From Zygophlyctis sp. KS116 (lineage: Eukaryota > Chytridiomycota), in assembly GCA_054661495.1 (NCBI GenBank), contig BAAFSQ010000012.1, positions 22,185-86,184 of the forward strand: a stretch of DNA of 64,000 bases, in the 5' to 3' direction. The position numbers and the translations under genes were made by a program. Positions 55,636-64,000 of this stretch are shown in pieces (positions within the stretch are counted from its first letter, which is position 1; each line of letters starts with the position of its first letter). Under the pieces are notes generated by a model. That model worked only from the letters and a program-made list of their open reading frames with translations, had not been told where the DNA came from and made no database searches.

Positions 55636-58600
55636 TTATGAATCATAAAACATTCGCCAAAATTCATAGTCATGCTGATAGTCAAAATCAGCATTTTCAC
55701 CCAATGGAATTAAAGGCTCGATGCTAAATGATTTGCATCGTTTAAGCAGATTGTCCAGGGTCTTGACTGCTTTTGGATTTTTGAATGGAGAGATAGTCTC
55801 TTGACATTCCTTGAGCCAATGTAATACAGATGGAAACAACATATCGCCAGGTGTCATTATTGATTTATCTAGAATTCTCTGATATTAATAAATTAAAATT
55901 ACATCTAAGATAATCAAAATTTTAAGAATAGCAGCTTCAGAAGAGGCTGAAGACATGAATTCCTACATGATCAAATCACAAGGCTTACTTTAAGGCAGGA
56001 AATCGTTTCAAAGGCAACTTTTTTTTCCAATCGACACGAGTGAAATAGTCTTTCAAGCGTATCAAAAGAAAATTCAGAGCTTTCCTTGGCCAATGATGAA
56101 ATACATTCAGTTAAAGCTTCACTGGTTTCGATCCAAGGATTAGATTCTTTCGAAAGATTTTGAAGTGCTGTTTGTCTATCACGGGTTTTAATATTAAAAG
56201 CAATGTGAGAAATGTAATCTCCAAGAGGAGTTGGGGGGACTCCACTAATTTCAGAGATACAATTTGCAATCGTATTCGCTTCAGCGGCAGTAAAGGGAAA
56301 GAATTTGTAAACTTCTGATGATGTCTCAATTATAATCGCCTGATTGCCTCCAGAAGGCATTTTCTTTGGTTTTGCGAAACTTGCTTTGGATCTTCTTCTT
56401 ATAAGTGAAGATACAGTAGACTTTCTTCTTGAAATCGGCACTTCTTCTGGTTCTTCCTCTGAAATATCAAGAGAACTACTTCCCAATGCAGCTTGGAGAT
56501 TACATTTCTCACATTGCTTTTAATATTAAAACCAATGTGAGAAATGTAATCTCCAAGAGGAGTTGGGGGGACTCCACTAATTTCAGAGATACAATTTGCA
56601 ATCGTATTCGCTTCAGCGGCAGTAAAGGGAAAGAATTTGTAAACTTCTGATGATGTCTCAATTATAATCGCCTGATTGCCTCCAGAAGGCATTTTCTTTG
56701 GTTTTGCGAAACTTGCTTTGGATCTTCTTCTTATAAGTGAAGATACAGTAGACTTTCTTCTTGAAATCGGCACTTCTTCTGGTTCTTCCTCTGAAATATC
56801 AAGAGAACTACTTCCCAATGCAGCTTGGCAAATTAATTTGACATCAGAATGATCAATCTTTAAAGCAAGTGATAAGCTAGATGGATCATAGTCAAAGGCT
56901 GTATTTGTGATTGGTCTTCCCATGAAAAACATTTCATGTTTAGTAATAATGAATCGTCCCGGGTTTGGCGAGATAAAAATTGGCTAAGTCATGAAATTTA
57001 AGTGTTTTTACCGCTTGTGCTGTTTTATCATCCTCATCATTGACAAGCCTCTCTAAAATTGGGTCTACTTGAAATAGAATCGCGTCTATTGAAACTAAAA
57101 GATCCGCATTTGAATAGGGCACAGATCTTAAATCTAAGCTTTCATTTGAATCAGTCTATTGAATCAATTAAAATAAAAAATTACCACTTTAGACTGATTT
57201 GGCAACATAGCATTGTTATTCATAGCAGCATGTTTCTTTAGATTTAGCAGCTCAAAAATATATGGTGGTTTTTTCTCAGAGTACGCTATTGGTGGCATAT
57301 CTAAACTTTGAGAACATAATTTTTCCAAAACTACAATAAATCAAGAAAATATTTACATGAAGCCAATTCAAGCTTAAGTTCTCTGGCTGCATCTAATACT
57401 CCAGAAAAAGGATCATCATCTTGCTCATCCAGAATTCGTAAACAGACCTCTAGCAACCCCGAAGCACAAGATACTGAAGGACTGTTCTTTTTCAGAGCTC
57501 CTTTGGGTTACTAGTAGCACCATACCTTCTACAAAGTGAAGAATCCATTCAATTTTTTTCTTTAAAGCTTTCAACCCAACATCTTCTAATAAATTATTGT
57601 CTGGTTGATTTCTAATCCAAATAACTCTATTAAATAAATGATCCAAGGTATTGGAAATTATAGAATACACATCACTTCTCGACCTAATGTTATTTAAAAC
57701 TGTTGAAATATGATTGACAACAACAGAATCTGGTGTTTCAAAAGGCATTTCAAGTATACACTTGAATTTAAATATTTAAAAAATACCTCCCAACTCCCTA
57801 TAAAATATTCAAGTTGAGAAAGATCAGTTTCTGAATCCATAATCATTTTTCCTTCATATTCTCTTAACCAAACAGAAATATCAACCATCATTGTGAAAAT
57901 CAATTCATTCAGTGGTTCCATTCCTAGACAGGTTATTATTATTTTCTGAACTTGATCTAAATTTTGGGGTTTTGGAATCAGCTTTTTTAAATCTTGAAGA
58001 ATTCTATCATTTTACATACCATGCTTACGATTTCAAACAATGAAAAACATAAATCCTAACATATAAATTCCACGGTCCATTTGCAGGCGATTCCGAGTAA
58101 GAAATCTTGAACCATTTCAACGCCTCTGGAAAATCATGCTCCATAGCCTTATCAAGCCCATCCAATTGAAATGATTGCAACAACTTAACAATTAAATATT
58201 TTTTAAAGTTACCCTTCCAAAAGCCAAATAAGCAGACTGAAAAACTTTTCCATCCTGCATTGCATCTCCTACTAAACCATTCTTCTTTCCTGCTGATTGC
58301 CCTTGATTTAAAATAAAATCAGTTTACCCTTTATAAATGACATTCCTCTCCTTCCAACCTTTTTGACCGACTCTGGTTGCCTCACCGAATCTTTAAAGGG
58401 CATTTTAACTGATTCTAAAACATGATTCTGTTCTAATAAAACATGATGATTTGATTCATTCTCTTGAACTGGTTCCATTCCATCATTTTTTAGTTCTTGT
58501 CCACCAGCCTCTGATGCGGCGTCAACACAATGCTCATAAGCAACATGTTCTAATGCATGATGTTCTGATATAGAATCAAATAAAATCAACTCTGCAGCCT

Positions 58601-58759
58601 GTGTTTCGGGTGATGGAGGGTGTTGTTCAAGTGGTTCAAGTGGTGGTTCTGGTTTTAAGTCAGTCGGTTCTAAAATGCTATCATTTAGACTAGAAACGTC
58701 ATCAACTATAATTTTCTATTATTATTAGAATGCAAATATATTACAGCGTCAATGTCCAT
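55636..58759 (-). CDS. large unrecognised protein, interrupted by an internal duplication
   Basis: Twelve exons from ATG 58759 to stop 55636. Introns of 24-29 nt keep frame throughout except in exon 10 (56983-55989, 995 nt), which holds a 332-nt tandem duplication; without it the exon is 663 nt and the whole frame gives 831 aa. As written, the frame is lost inside the palindrome at 56492-56557 and stops soon after. The protein starts acidic (LEPTDLKPEPPLEPLEQH), has a TPR-like pair (KAMEHDFPEALKWFKISYSE), long helical stretches, a Ser/Arg patch (RRKSTVSSLIRRRSKASF) and a helical C-terminus (MLFPSVLHWLKECQETI). I do not recognise the family. It is 50 bp upstream of SF3A1 and 57 bp from the divergent Yippee gene. 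Confidence 0.6.
56186..56828. repeat. 332-nt tandem duplication (two 311-nt copies, 21-nt spacer)
   Basis: Copy A is 56186-56496 and copy B 56518-56828; by eye they differ only at the base after the shared 14-mer (G at 56200, C at 56532). The 21-nt spacer 56497-56517 is the reverse complement of 56200-56220 within copy A. The duplication lies inside exon 10 of the unrecognised gene and shifts its frame. It may be a recent real rearrangement or an assembly or amplification chimera. Confidence 0.9.
56492..56557. repeat. 66-nt near-perfect palindrome at the duplication junction
   Basis: Two 25-nt arms (56492-56516 and 56533-56557) are exact reverse complements, and the 16-nt centre contains the self-complementary 14-mer TTTTAATATTAAAA at 56518-56531. 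Folded, it makes a hairpin or cruciform of about 32 bp. It arises from an inverted copy of 56185-56225 inserted between the two direct repeats. Confidence 0.9.
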
Positions 58760-58767
58760 TACTTTTC

Positions 58768-58773
58768 CACGTG
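58768..58773 (+). promoter_or_regulatory. E-box CACGTG in divergent promoter
   Basis: CACGTG followed by ACG (a TGACG-like overlap) lies in the 57-bp gap between the start codons of the unrecognised gene (58759, minus) and Yippee (58817, plus). A bHLH or bZIP site is plausible but untested. Confidence 0.35.
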
Positions 58774-58816
58774 ACGACTTGCTGATCGCAGAACGCGCCG
58801 CTTGATAAGAATTTGA

Positions 58817-59221
58817 ATGGGCCCAATCTATAAACACTTTCTTGACTCTGAATCAACTCAATCGACAACTAGAATTTTCACTTGCTCTGAATGCAAAACA
58901 CATTTCTCAACATTTGATTCCATAATTTCAAAAGCTTTCCAAGGACAATATGGAAGAGCTTATCTGTTCAATAATGTGGTAAATGTCTTTACAGGGGATC
59001 CTGTCGGTAAAGATTTTTCATTAAGTTATAGATCGTCAGATGACTACTGGTTTGCATACTGTCAGAGACTTGTATTGTATTGCTTGTCAGTGTATGTTTT
59101 AATTATTCTTACTATAGCAAATGTTGGATGGAAATATGATCGAGCGTATGAAGAATCTCAAAGATATAAAGAAGGGAAATTTATACTTGAGAAGCAACTA
59201 ATCAATGAAAATACTAGTTAG
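58817..59221 (+). CDS. Yippee-like zinc-binding protein (YPEL)
   Basis: Small Yippee-domain protein, 117 aa, three exons (58817-59006, 59032-59091, 59118-59221; introns 25 and 26 nt). All hallmarks are present: FTCSECKTHFSTFDSIISK, FQGQYGRAYLFNNVVNV, then TTGLHTVRDLYCIACQSNVG across the second intron and WKYDRAYEESQRYKEGKFIL at the end. The two CxxC pairs bind zinc. YPEL proteins are subunits of GID/CTLH-type complexes or act at centrosomes and spindle poles in animals. The stop is 5 nt from the convergent ATP11 stop. Confidence 0.95.
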   Translation: MGPIYKHFLDSESTQSTTRIFTCSECKTHFSTFDSIISKAFQGQYGRAYLFNNVVNVFTGDPVGKDFSLSYRSSDDYWFAYCQRLVLYCLSVYVLIILTIANVGWKYDRAYEESQRYKEGKFILEKQLINENTS

Positions 59222-59226
59222 TTGCA

Positions 59227-59952
59227 TCATTTAAAATAATTATATTCTGTTATCCACTTGTAATCAAAACTTTGAGGTTCAGTATGAAACTTTTTGATAA
59301 TTTCCAATGTAGATTCTTTACCTGTATAATACCAATATTGAATTTGATAAACTAAATATTGTGCATCAATCAGATTAAGAGATTCATTCAATATATCCGC
59401 CTTTAGTAAAACAAGATCTTTATCTAAAAGATCAGTATAAAAATGTAATTCTAGTAGAGGTTTTGAGTGAGACCCATACTTTTGATATTCTTCCAATTGA
59501 GTAACATAAATTGAATCATTTGAGAATTCCATAAAGTAAAACTGACATGATTCATCTATTGGCTTTGATATTAGAAATGTAGGATATTTCCTTAGCTTTA
59601 ACACTTTTTCTGTCCATGTTTTACTAGATAAAGAAGCAGAGAGGGATTTTTTAGATGTTGATAAATGTGAATTCCAAATTTCGCTTATAGATTTTGAATC
59701 TAGACTCTTGATTTTTTCCATATTTAGAATCTGATCTAGATGCAATCTTCCACTTTTAACTGGAAAATTAGATTTTGGAATTTCTAGTTTTTTAGAATCA
59801 GTCAATGGCTGAGTTGGATGTTTGATTGACTCAAGTTTACTGATCGCACTGGCCTGTACCATAGCTTCAACGCTTTCAAATCCCTTTGCTTTTGCTGCTA
59901 AAGTCAATTTATCCGAATACTTTTGTATGAATCCAGAGATGAACCGTTTCAT
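59227..59952 (-). CDS. ATP11: F1-ATPase assembly chaperone ATP11 (ATPAF1)
   Basis: Mitochondrial chaperone that binds the beta subunit during F1 assembly. Single exon, 241 aa. After a basic, hydroxylated N-terminus (FISGFIQKYSDKLTLAAKAK) the ATP11 domain shows LDQILNMEKIKSLDSKSISE, IWNSHLSTSKKSLSA, PTFLISKPIDESCQFYFMEF, LLELHFYTDLLDKDLVLLKA and LVYQIQYWYYTGKE. The ATG at 59952 is 24 bp from the divergent phosphatase start, another mitochondrial protein gene. Confidence 0.9.
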   Translation of the reverse strand: MKRFISGFIQKYSDKLTLAAKAKGFESVEAMVQASAISKLESIKHPTQPLTDSKKLEIPKSNFPVKSGRLHLDQILNMEKIKSLDSKSISEIWNSHLSTSKKSLSASLSSKTWTEKVLKLRKYPTFLISKPIDESCQFYFMEFSNDSIYVTQLEEYQKYGSHSKPLLELHFYTDLLDKDLVLLKADILNESLNLIDAQYLVYQIQYWYYTGKESTLEIIKKFHTEPQSFDYKWITEYNYFK

Positions 59953-59976
59953 TTTAGGACAAGATCAAGGAGTTTA

Positions 59977-61395
59977 ATGTACCGTCGTCCGTTGGTCACT
60001 GTTGGTGTAGCATCTGCTGCTGCACTTTGGTACAAGAATTCTGATCTTCCAGGGACAGCGCTGACTTCCGGACAAGTTAGTCAAGTCTTGGGAAGGAATT
60101 GTACAACGTTTAAAGGTCCAAAAGACTCTTTAATAAGTCATGCACATTTCAATGCGGTACAGTCAAACGATCCAATAGAAGATACACATTCAGAGTCTTA
60201 TTTTAAGTATGGATCTATTGTTGGTGTTTATGATGGTCATTCTGGGACAGAGTGTTCTGCAATCCTAGAAACATACTTATCTGCGTATGTTGCAAAGGAA
60301 ATATCTGATATTTCTGATAAAAGTTCAATAGATGAACGGAAAAAAAATGTTTCTTCTGCAATTGAAAGAGCGTTTACGAGATTAGATAATGATTTACTAG
60401 AAGGGCGGATTTTGACATTGGATATGCCAAAGTCGTGGTTTTCTTGGTGGTCATCATCAAATGTTGATAGTTCTCTAATCTTGAAGAATTTAAGAAATGC
60501 AATGTATACTTTTTTCTCTTTAACAATAATAGGGCGGGATCCTGTGCAATATTGGCTTATTTAGAAGGTTCACAATTATATATTGCTTGTACTGGAGATT
60601 CAAGAGCAGTTTTAGGGAGAAGAAGAATGGATGGGACTTTTTATGCTCTTGAACTTTCTGCGGATCAAACTACAAAGAATCCTCAAGAATATAGTCGTTT
60701 ACTTGAAGGTATTAATTTTTATTGAAACTATCACAACTCTCGCATGTATATATTTATGTAAATAGAACATCCAGGAGAAGAAAAGACTGTAGTTCAAAGA
60801 GGAAGAGTATTGGGTGGTTTGATGCCAACAAGAGCTTTTGGTAAGTATATTTTGTATTCCTTACTTTATAGGTGATGCACGGTACAAGTGGCCAAAAAGT
60901 ATTCAATGGGTCTTGTCTGAATATGGTTGTAGAAAACCGTCCCCAAATTTGGTCACACCTCCATATGTTACTGCATGTCCTGTAGTAACAACTGTAGAGA
61001 TTAATCCAGAGAATGATTCTTTTTTAATTTTGGCAACTGATGGGCTTTGGGACGAGATATCATCAGAATCTGCTGTGGATTTAGTGGCTAAATATAAGAA
61101 TGAAACTCACACAGCTACTGAACTGATTCAAGAGGCCTTATCTAAAGGTGATGAATTTAGACTGGCCAGAATTCTTGGAATACCAGATGGATTGTCTCGT
61201 AGATACAGAGATGACATTACCGTTAATGTTTTATTCTTTGGAGATTCAAAACCAATAGAATCAAACCCTATTTATGGAGATGTTATTAAGGATTTCAAAA
61301 CTGTAGATTTAAAAAAGGCTGACGTTAAAAAAGAACATTTGTCTATTTGGATTCAAAATCTGAAAGATAATTTGAAGCAGAATGCTAAACTCTAA
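59977..61395 (+). CDS. PTC5: mitochondrial PP2C, pyruvate dehydrogenase phosphatase (PTC5/PDP)
   Basis: PPM-family Mg/Mn phosphatase expected to dephosphorylate and activate pyruvate dehydrogenase. Four exons (59977-60503, 60533-60708, 60766-60840, 60872-61395; introns 29, 57 and 31 nt), 433 aa. A basic N-terminus with one hydrophobic stretch (YRRPLVTVGVASAAALWYK) looks like a mitochondrial presequence. Motifs: IEDTHSE, VGVYDGHSGTECS, GSCAILAYLEGSQLYIACTG with DSRAVLG, GLMPTRAFGDARYKW, and FLILATDGLWDEISSESAVD. The FGDARYKW block and the insert before it fit PDP/PTC5 better than other PP2Cs. The 57-nt second intron is one of the longest here. Confidence 0.88.
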
Positions 61396-61408
61396 TAAAA
61401 ATCATCAA

Positions 61409-63334
61409 TCACCAATCTGTAGTACAACCTAAAGAGGCTGAGTTCACATTTTTAATGAATTTGAATAATGTCCCGCTTGTTGCCTTGTAAGGAGGGGCAA
61501 TCCATTCCATTCTCCTTTTTTCTAATTCTTCCGGAGAAATATCAGCCTGTATTACTCGTTTATTTACGTCAATAGTGATTTTATCACCGTTCTTTAACAA
61601 AGCGATTGGACCGCCTTCTTGTGCTTCAGGAGATATATGACCTATTATAAACCCCTAAGTGTTAACTAAAACCCGTACATGAGATCCTCCAGAAAACCGC
61701 CCATCTGTTAGCAGTGCAACATCATTTCCCAGTCCTGCGCCCATTATAGCACTTGTAGGAGTGAGCATTTCTGGCATTCCAGGACCTAAAAGGTATTATT
61801 AAGACTAAAAACATACCCCCTTTTGGACCTTCATAACGGATCACCACCACATCCCCTTTCACAATTTCATTTTGTTTTAAGGATTCTAACATATCCTCTT
61901 CTGAGTCATAAACCTTAGCGGTCCCAGAAAAATATAATCCTTCTTTACCTGTTATTTTTGCTACTGATCCTTCTGGTGCGACGTTTCCATATAAAATTTG
62001 AATATGACCGCTGCTTTTAATAGGTGATTCCAAAGTCTTGATTATATCCTGACCAGGAGACAGCGAGGGGACGTCTTTGAGGTTGTCACGAATACTTTTT
62101 CCTGTGACAGTTATACAATCACCATCCAGTAAACCTTTTTCTAGAAGATATTTCATTATTGCAGGAGTTCCGCCAATTCTTGCCAAATCCTCCATGACGT
62201 ATTTACCAGACTTTTTCGGTTAGAATGAACTTTCTTACTGGCTTAAGATCACCAATAAAAGGAACAACATCACTGACCTTTTGAAAATCTTCTAAAGTCA
62301 ATTTCAAGCCAACAGATTGAGCCATTGCAATTAAATGCAAAACCACATTCGTGGATCCTCCAAGGGCCATGTTGACAACAATTGCATTTTCGAAAGCCTG
62401 CATTGTCATAATGTCTCTAGGTTTTAAATCCAATTCTAAAAGATTTTTTATCGCCTTTCCTGAATCTACAGATTATCAGTAATAAAAATAAGCATTAAGC
62501 CAGAATCAATTAAATATATTACCTAAGCATTCCTGAATTTTCTTGGGATCATTTGCTGGTGTGGATGAAGAATAAGGAAGGGACATTCCTAATGCTTCAA
62601 TGCTGGTCGCCATAGAGTTCGCCGTATACATTCCTCCACATGCACCTGCTCCTGGACATGCATGTTTTATTATATCTACCCTCTTCTCTTCACTAATCTG
62701 CCCAGTTATATATTGCCCATAACTCTGAAATGCGTCCACAATATCCAATGGTTTATTATCGATGCAAGATCTGCCCGCTCTAATGGTTCCGCCATAAATC
62801 ATTAAAGATGGTCTATTTACTCTACCCATAGCCATGACAACACCTGGCATATTTTTATCACAGCCCGGCAATGAAATATTGGCATCATACCATTGAGCAC
62901 GCATAACTGTTTCTATAGAGTCTGCAATGATCTCCCGGGACTGCAGAGAATATGACATGCCTTCAGTCCCCATACTAATTCCATCAGATACTCCAATCGT
63001 ATTAAATCTGTATCCGATCATATCAGCCTGAATTACACCTTTTTTAACATGATCTGCCAATGCAAGCAGGTGCATATTACAAGGATTTCCCTCATACCAA
63101 ACGGAGCTGATGCCTACAAAAGGCTTGTTCAGATCTTCTATTCCAGTAGCATAAAGCATTGCCTGAGAGGCTCCCTGAGATTTTGGGACAGTGATTCTTG
63201 ATGATATCTTATTCAATCGCTTCATATTCTCAACCCAACCTAGAACCTCAGTTGTGGACCTAAAGAAGTCAATAAGCCGGCTGCTGGGAATCAACGGCTG
63301 TTCTTAATCAAAATTTAACGTTTATTCTGGTCAT
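61409..63334 (-). CDS. ILV3: dihydroxyacid dehydratase ILV3
   Basis: Fe-S enzyme of valine, leucine and isoleucine synthesis (dehydration of dihydroxyacids to ketoacids) in mitochondria. Model of six exons (63334-63320, 63297-62523, 62465-62239, 62210-61817, 61785-61679, 61654-61409) gives 587 aa, matching yeast ILV3. Family blocks: [100 protein letters not shown]. The cluster cysteines (NPCN, GCDKN, CGGMY) are in place. The first exon and its 22-nt intron are inferred: they supply a basic presequence, whereas ATG 63225 gives the mature-type start only. The ability to make branched-chain amino acids argues against an extremely reduced parasite. Confidence 0.93.
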
Positions 63335-63362
63335 GAAAAATAAGACTCTATCGTTGATTTGT

Positions 63363-64000
63363 CTATCCTTGATAGTATATGATTTGCTGTGTAGCATCAT
63401 CGATACGATAATACTGTCCAGTCATGCTATCAAATTTCCAGTGGTACCCTGTTGCTTCATCAAAAATATCAAGATGTTGGCTTTCAGAAGTGTCTGTAGA
63501 CAAGCTATCCGTAGAGCTGCTGAAAGTATCGCTAGCAAAACTGTTTGGATCACTTGAGTAGTAAGGATCACTTGAAAAGCTATAAGGGTCATTTGAGTAG
63601 TAAGGATCACTATAATAATCGCTAGAATCGGTAGCCGAAATGCCCATCGATTCTTGATTTGCAGAATCTTCCAAGGCCTGACTATCTGCTTGGAACATTT
63701 TGTGGAAAGAAAAAACAACACCACTTGCAATCAAGAAGCCAAAAACTGCCCTTGAAATTTTAGTTTTGAATACAGTGTCGAACAATCCCGGCTTTATACG
63801 CGATGAGGAAGAAAAACGACTTGTAGAATCGTCTAATCGGTTCGAGGTTTTAAACGATTGCGGACGAGAATTGAAACTGGAATCACCCACAGATTTGGAT
63901 CCCACACTACTAACATCGTCGAAACTATTTGGGCTTGAAAAGGATGACTGATGTCTAGGTGGTTCTACTGAATGTCCAGAAAAATGGTTTGTCGGAGCTT
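63363..64000 (-). CDS. partial single-pass membrane protein with YS-D-P repeats (5' end outside window)
   Basis: The frame is open from the window edge to a stop at 63363, so the start lies beyond 64000; at least 211 codons are visible. The N-terminal part seen is Ser-rich and disordered. One hydrophobic helix (AVFGFLIASGVVFSFHKM) follows a basic patch, then a Ser/Asp/Tyr-rich tract with repeats of the type YYSDPYYSNDPYSFSSDPYY, and a C-terminal module TGYHWKFDSMTGQYYRIDDA that ends in tyrosines. I do not recognise it. The tail could be an OCRE- or WW-like aromatic repeat, which is a guess. It ends 28 bp upstream of the ILV3 start. Confidence 0.55.
   Translation of the reverse strand, partial: APTNHFSGHSVEPPRHQSSFSSPNSFDDVSSVGSKSVGDSSFNSRPQSFKTSNRLDDSTSRFSSSSRIKPGLFDTVFKTKISRAVFGFLIASGVVFSFHKMFQADSQALEDSANQESMGISATDSSDYYSDPYYSNDPYSFSSDPYYSSDPNSFASDTFSSSTDSLSTDTSESQHLDIFDEATGYHWKFDSMTGQYYRIDDATQQIIYYQG

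Noticed and set aside
59007-59031. A 19-nt intron in the Yippee gene
   Set aside because: A 19-nt intron ending at the first AAG keeps frame, but a 25-nt intron ending TAG also keeps frame, matches the genome norm and gives the better-conserved DRQMTTGLHT.
61655-61678. An 18-nt intron in ILV3
   Set aside because: The 18-nt reading inserts VR into GGSHGF; the overlapping 24-nt intron starting at GTACGG restores the invariant SHGFIIGH.
1-64000. CRISPR array, prokaryotic operons, transposons, tRNA or rRNA genes
   Set aside because: No regular spaced repeats, no transposase or integrase frames, and no cloverleaf or rRNA segments were seen by eye; a tRNAscan run would be needed to exclude tRNAs fully.

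Overview
This is nuclear DNA from a compact, AT-rich eukaryote, most likely an early-diverging zoosporic fungus or close relative (Rozella, aphelid or chytrid grade); I cannot fix the species. Coding exons are interrupted by about 130 very short GT...AG introns. Nearly all are 22-35 nt (mode about 25-28), and removing them restores frame and known domains in gene after gene. Fungal-type genes (verprolin/WIP, LAA2-like AP-1 accessory, Tudor-less SMN, Mei2-like) sit beside genes expected in a flagellate (HYLS1, MORN3) and complex I (NDUFA12).

Layout. 0.2-3.0 kb membrane-anchored amidohydrolase; 3.0-9.8 kb hypothetical protein, LAA2-like, mitochondrial-type DEAD-box helicase, WH2/verprolin, Mei2-like RNA-binding protein, pyroglutamyl peptidase; 9.8-14.8 kb prolyl hydroxylase OFD1/TPA1, tRNA deaminase subunit TAD3, YOP1/REEP, HYLS1, tRNA thiolase CTU1; 15-25.8 kb the giant HECT ligase TOM1/HUWE1 (3491 aa in my splice model); 25.9-35.8 kb exocyst SEC6, a decayed LigB/DODA-type dioxygenase, HROB, a K/T-type cyclin, a condensation-domain/SAM protein, a divergent Rab-like GTPase, DOT1; 35.9-42.3 kb a cyclic-nucleotide channel, MORN3, NDUFA12, RAB7, a short RIF1-like protein, TRM7; 42.4-53.4 kb a secreted ankyrin-like protein, SMN, SERF, a PA14 protein, a Bicaudal-C-like KH/SAM protein, WRAP53, a WBP4-like zinc finger, a small Cys-rich protein, an ACOT13-type thioesterase, SSF1; 53.5-64 kb SF3A1, a large unrecognised protein broken by a 332-nt duplication, Yippee, ATP11, PDH phosphatase, dihydroxyacid dehydratase ILV3 and a partial membrane protein.

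Genes are unlinked in pathway, as usual for a eukaryote, but packing is extreme. Convergent stop codons overlap (TAD3/YOP1; condensation protein/Rab-like). Same-strand neighbours abut (CTU1-HYLS1 share TAATG; RAB7-RIF1 are 1 nt apart; WBP4-like and the next gene 3 nt). Divergent start codons are 12-28 bp apart at several pairs. RNA-processing genes are frequent (SF3A1, SMN, WRAP53, CTU1, TAD3, TRM7, Mei2-like, KH/SAM).

The most notable items are the ultrashort introns with a few non-canonical candidates, the 332-nt tandem duplication with an embedded 66-nt palindrome at 56.2-56.8 kb, the condensation-like protein with a lost HHxxxDG motif and a SAM-like insert, the channel with an atypical pore, and the secreted ankyrin-like protein.
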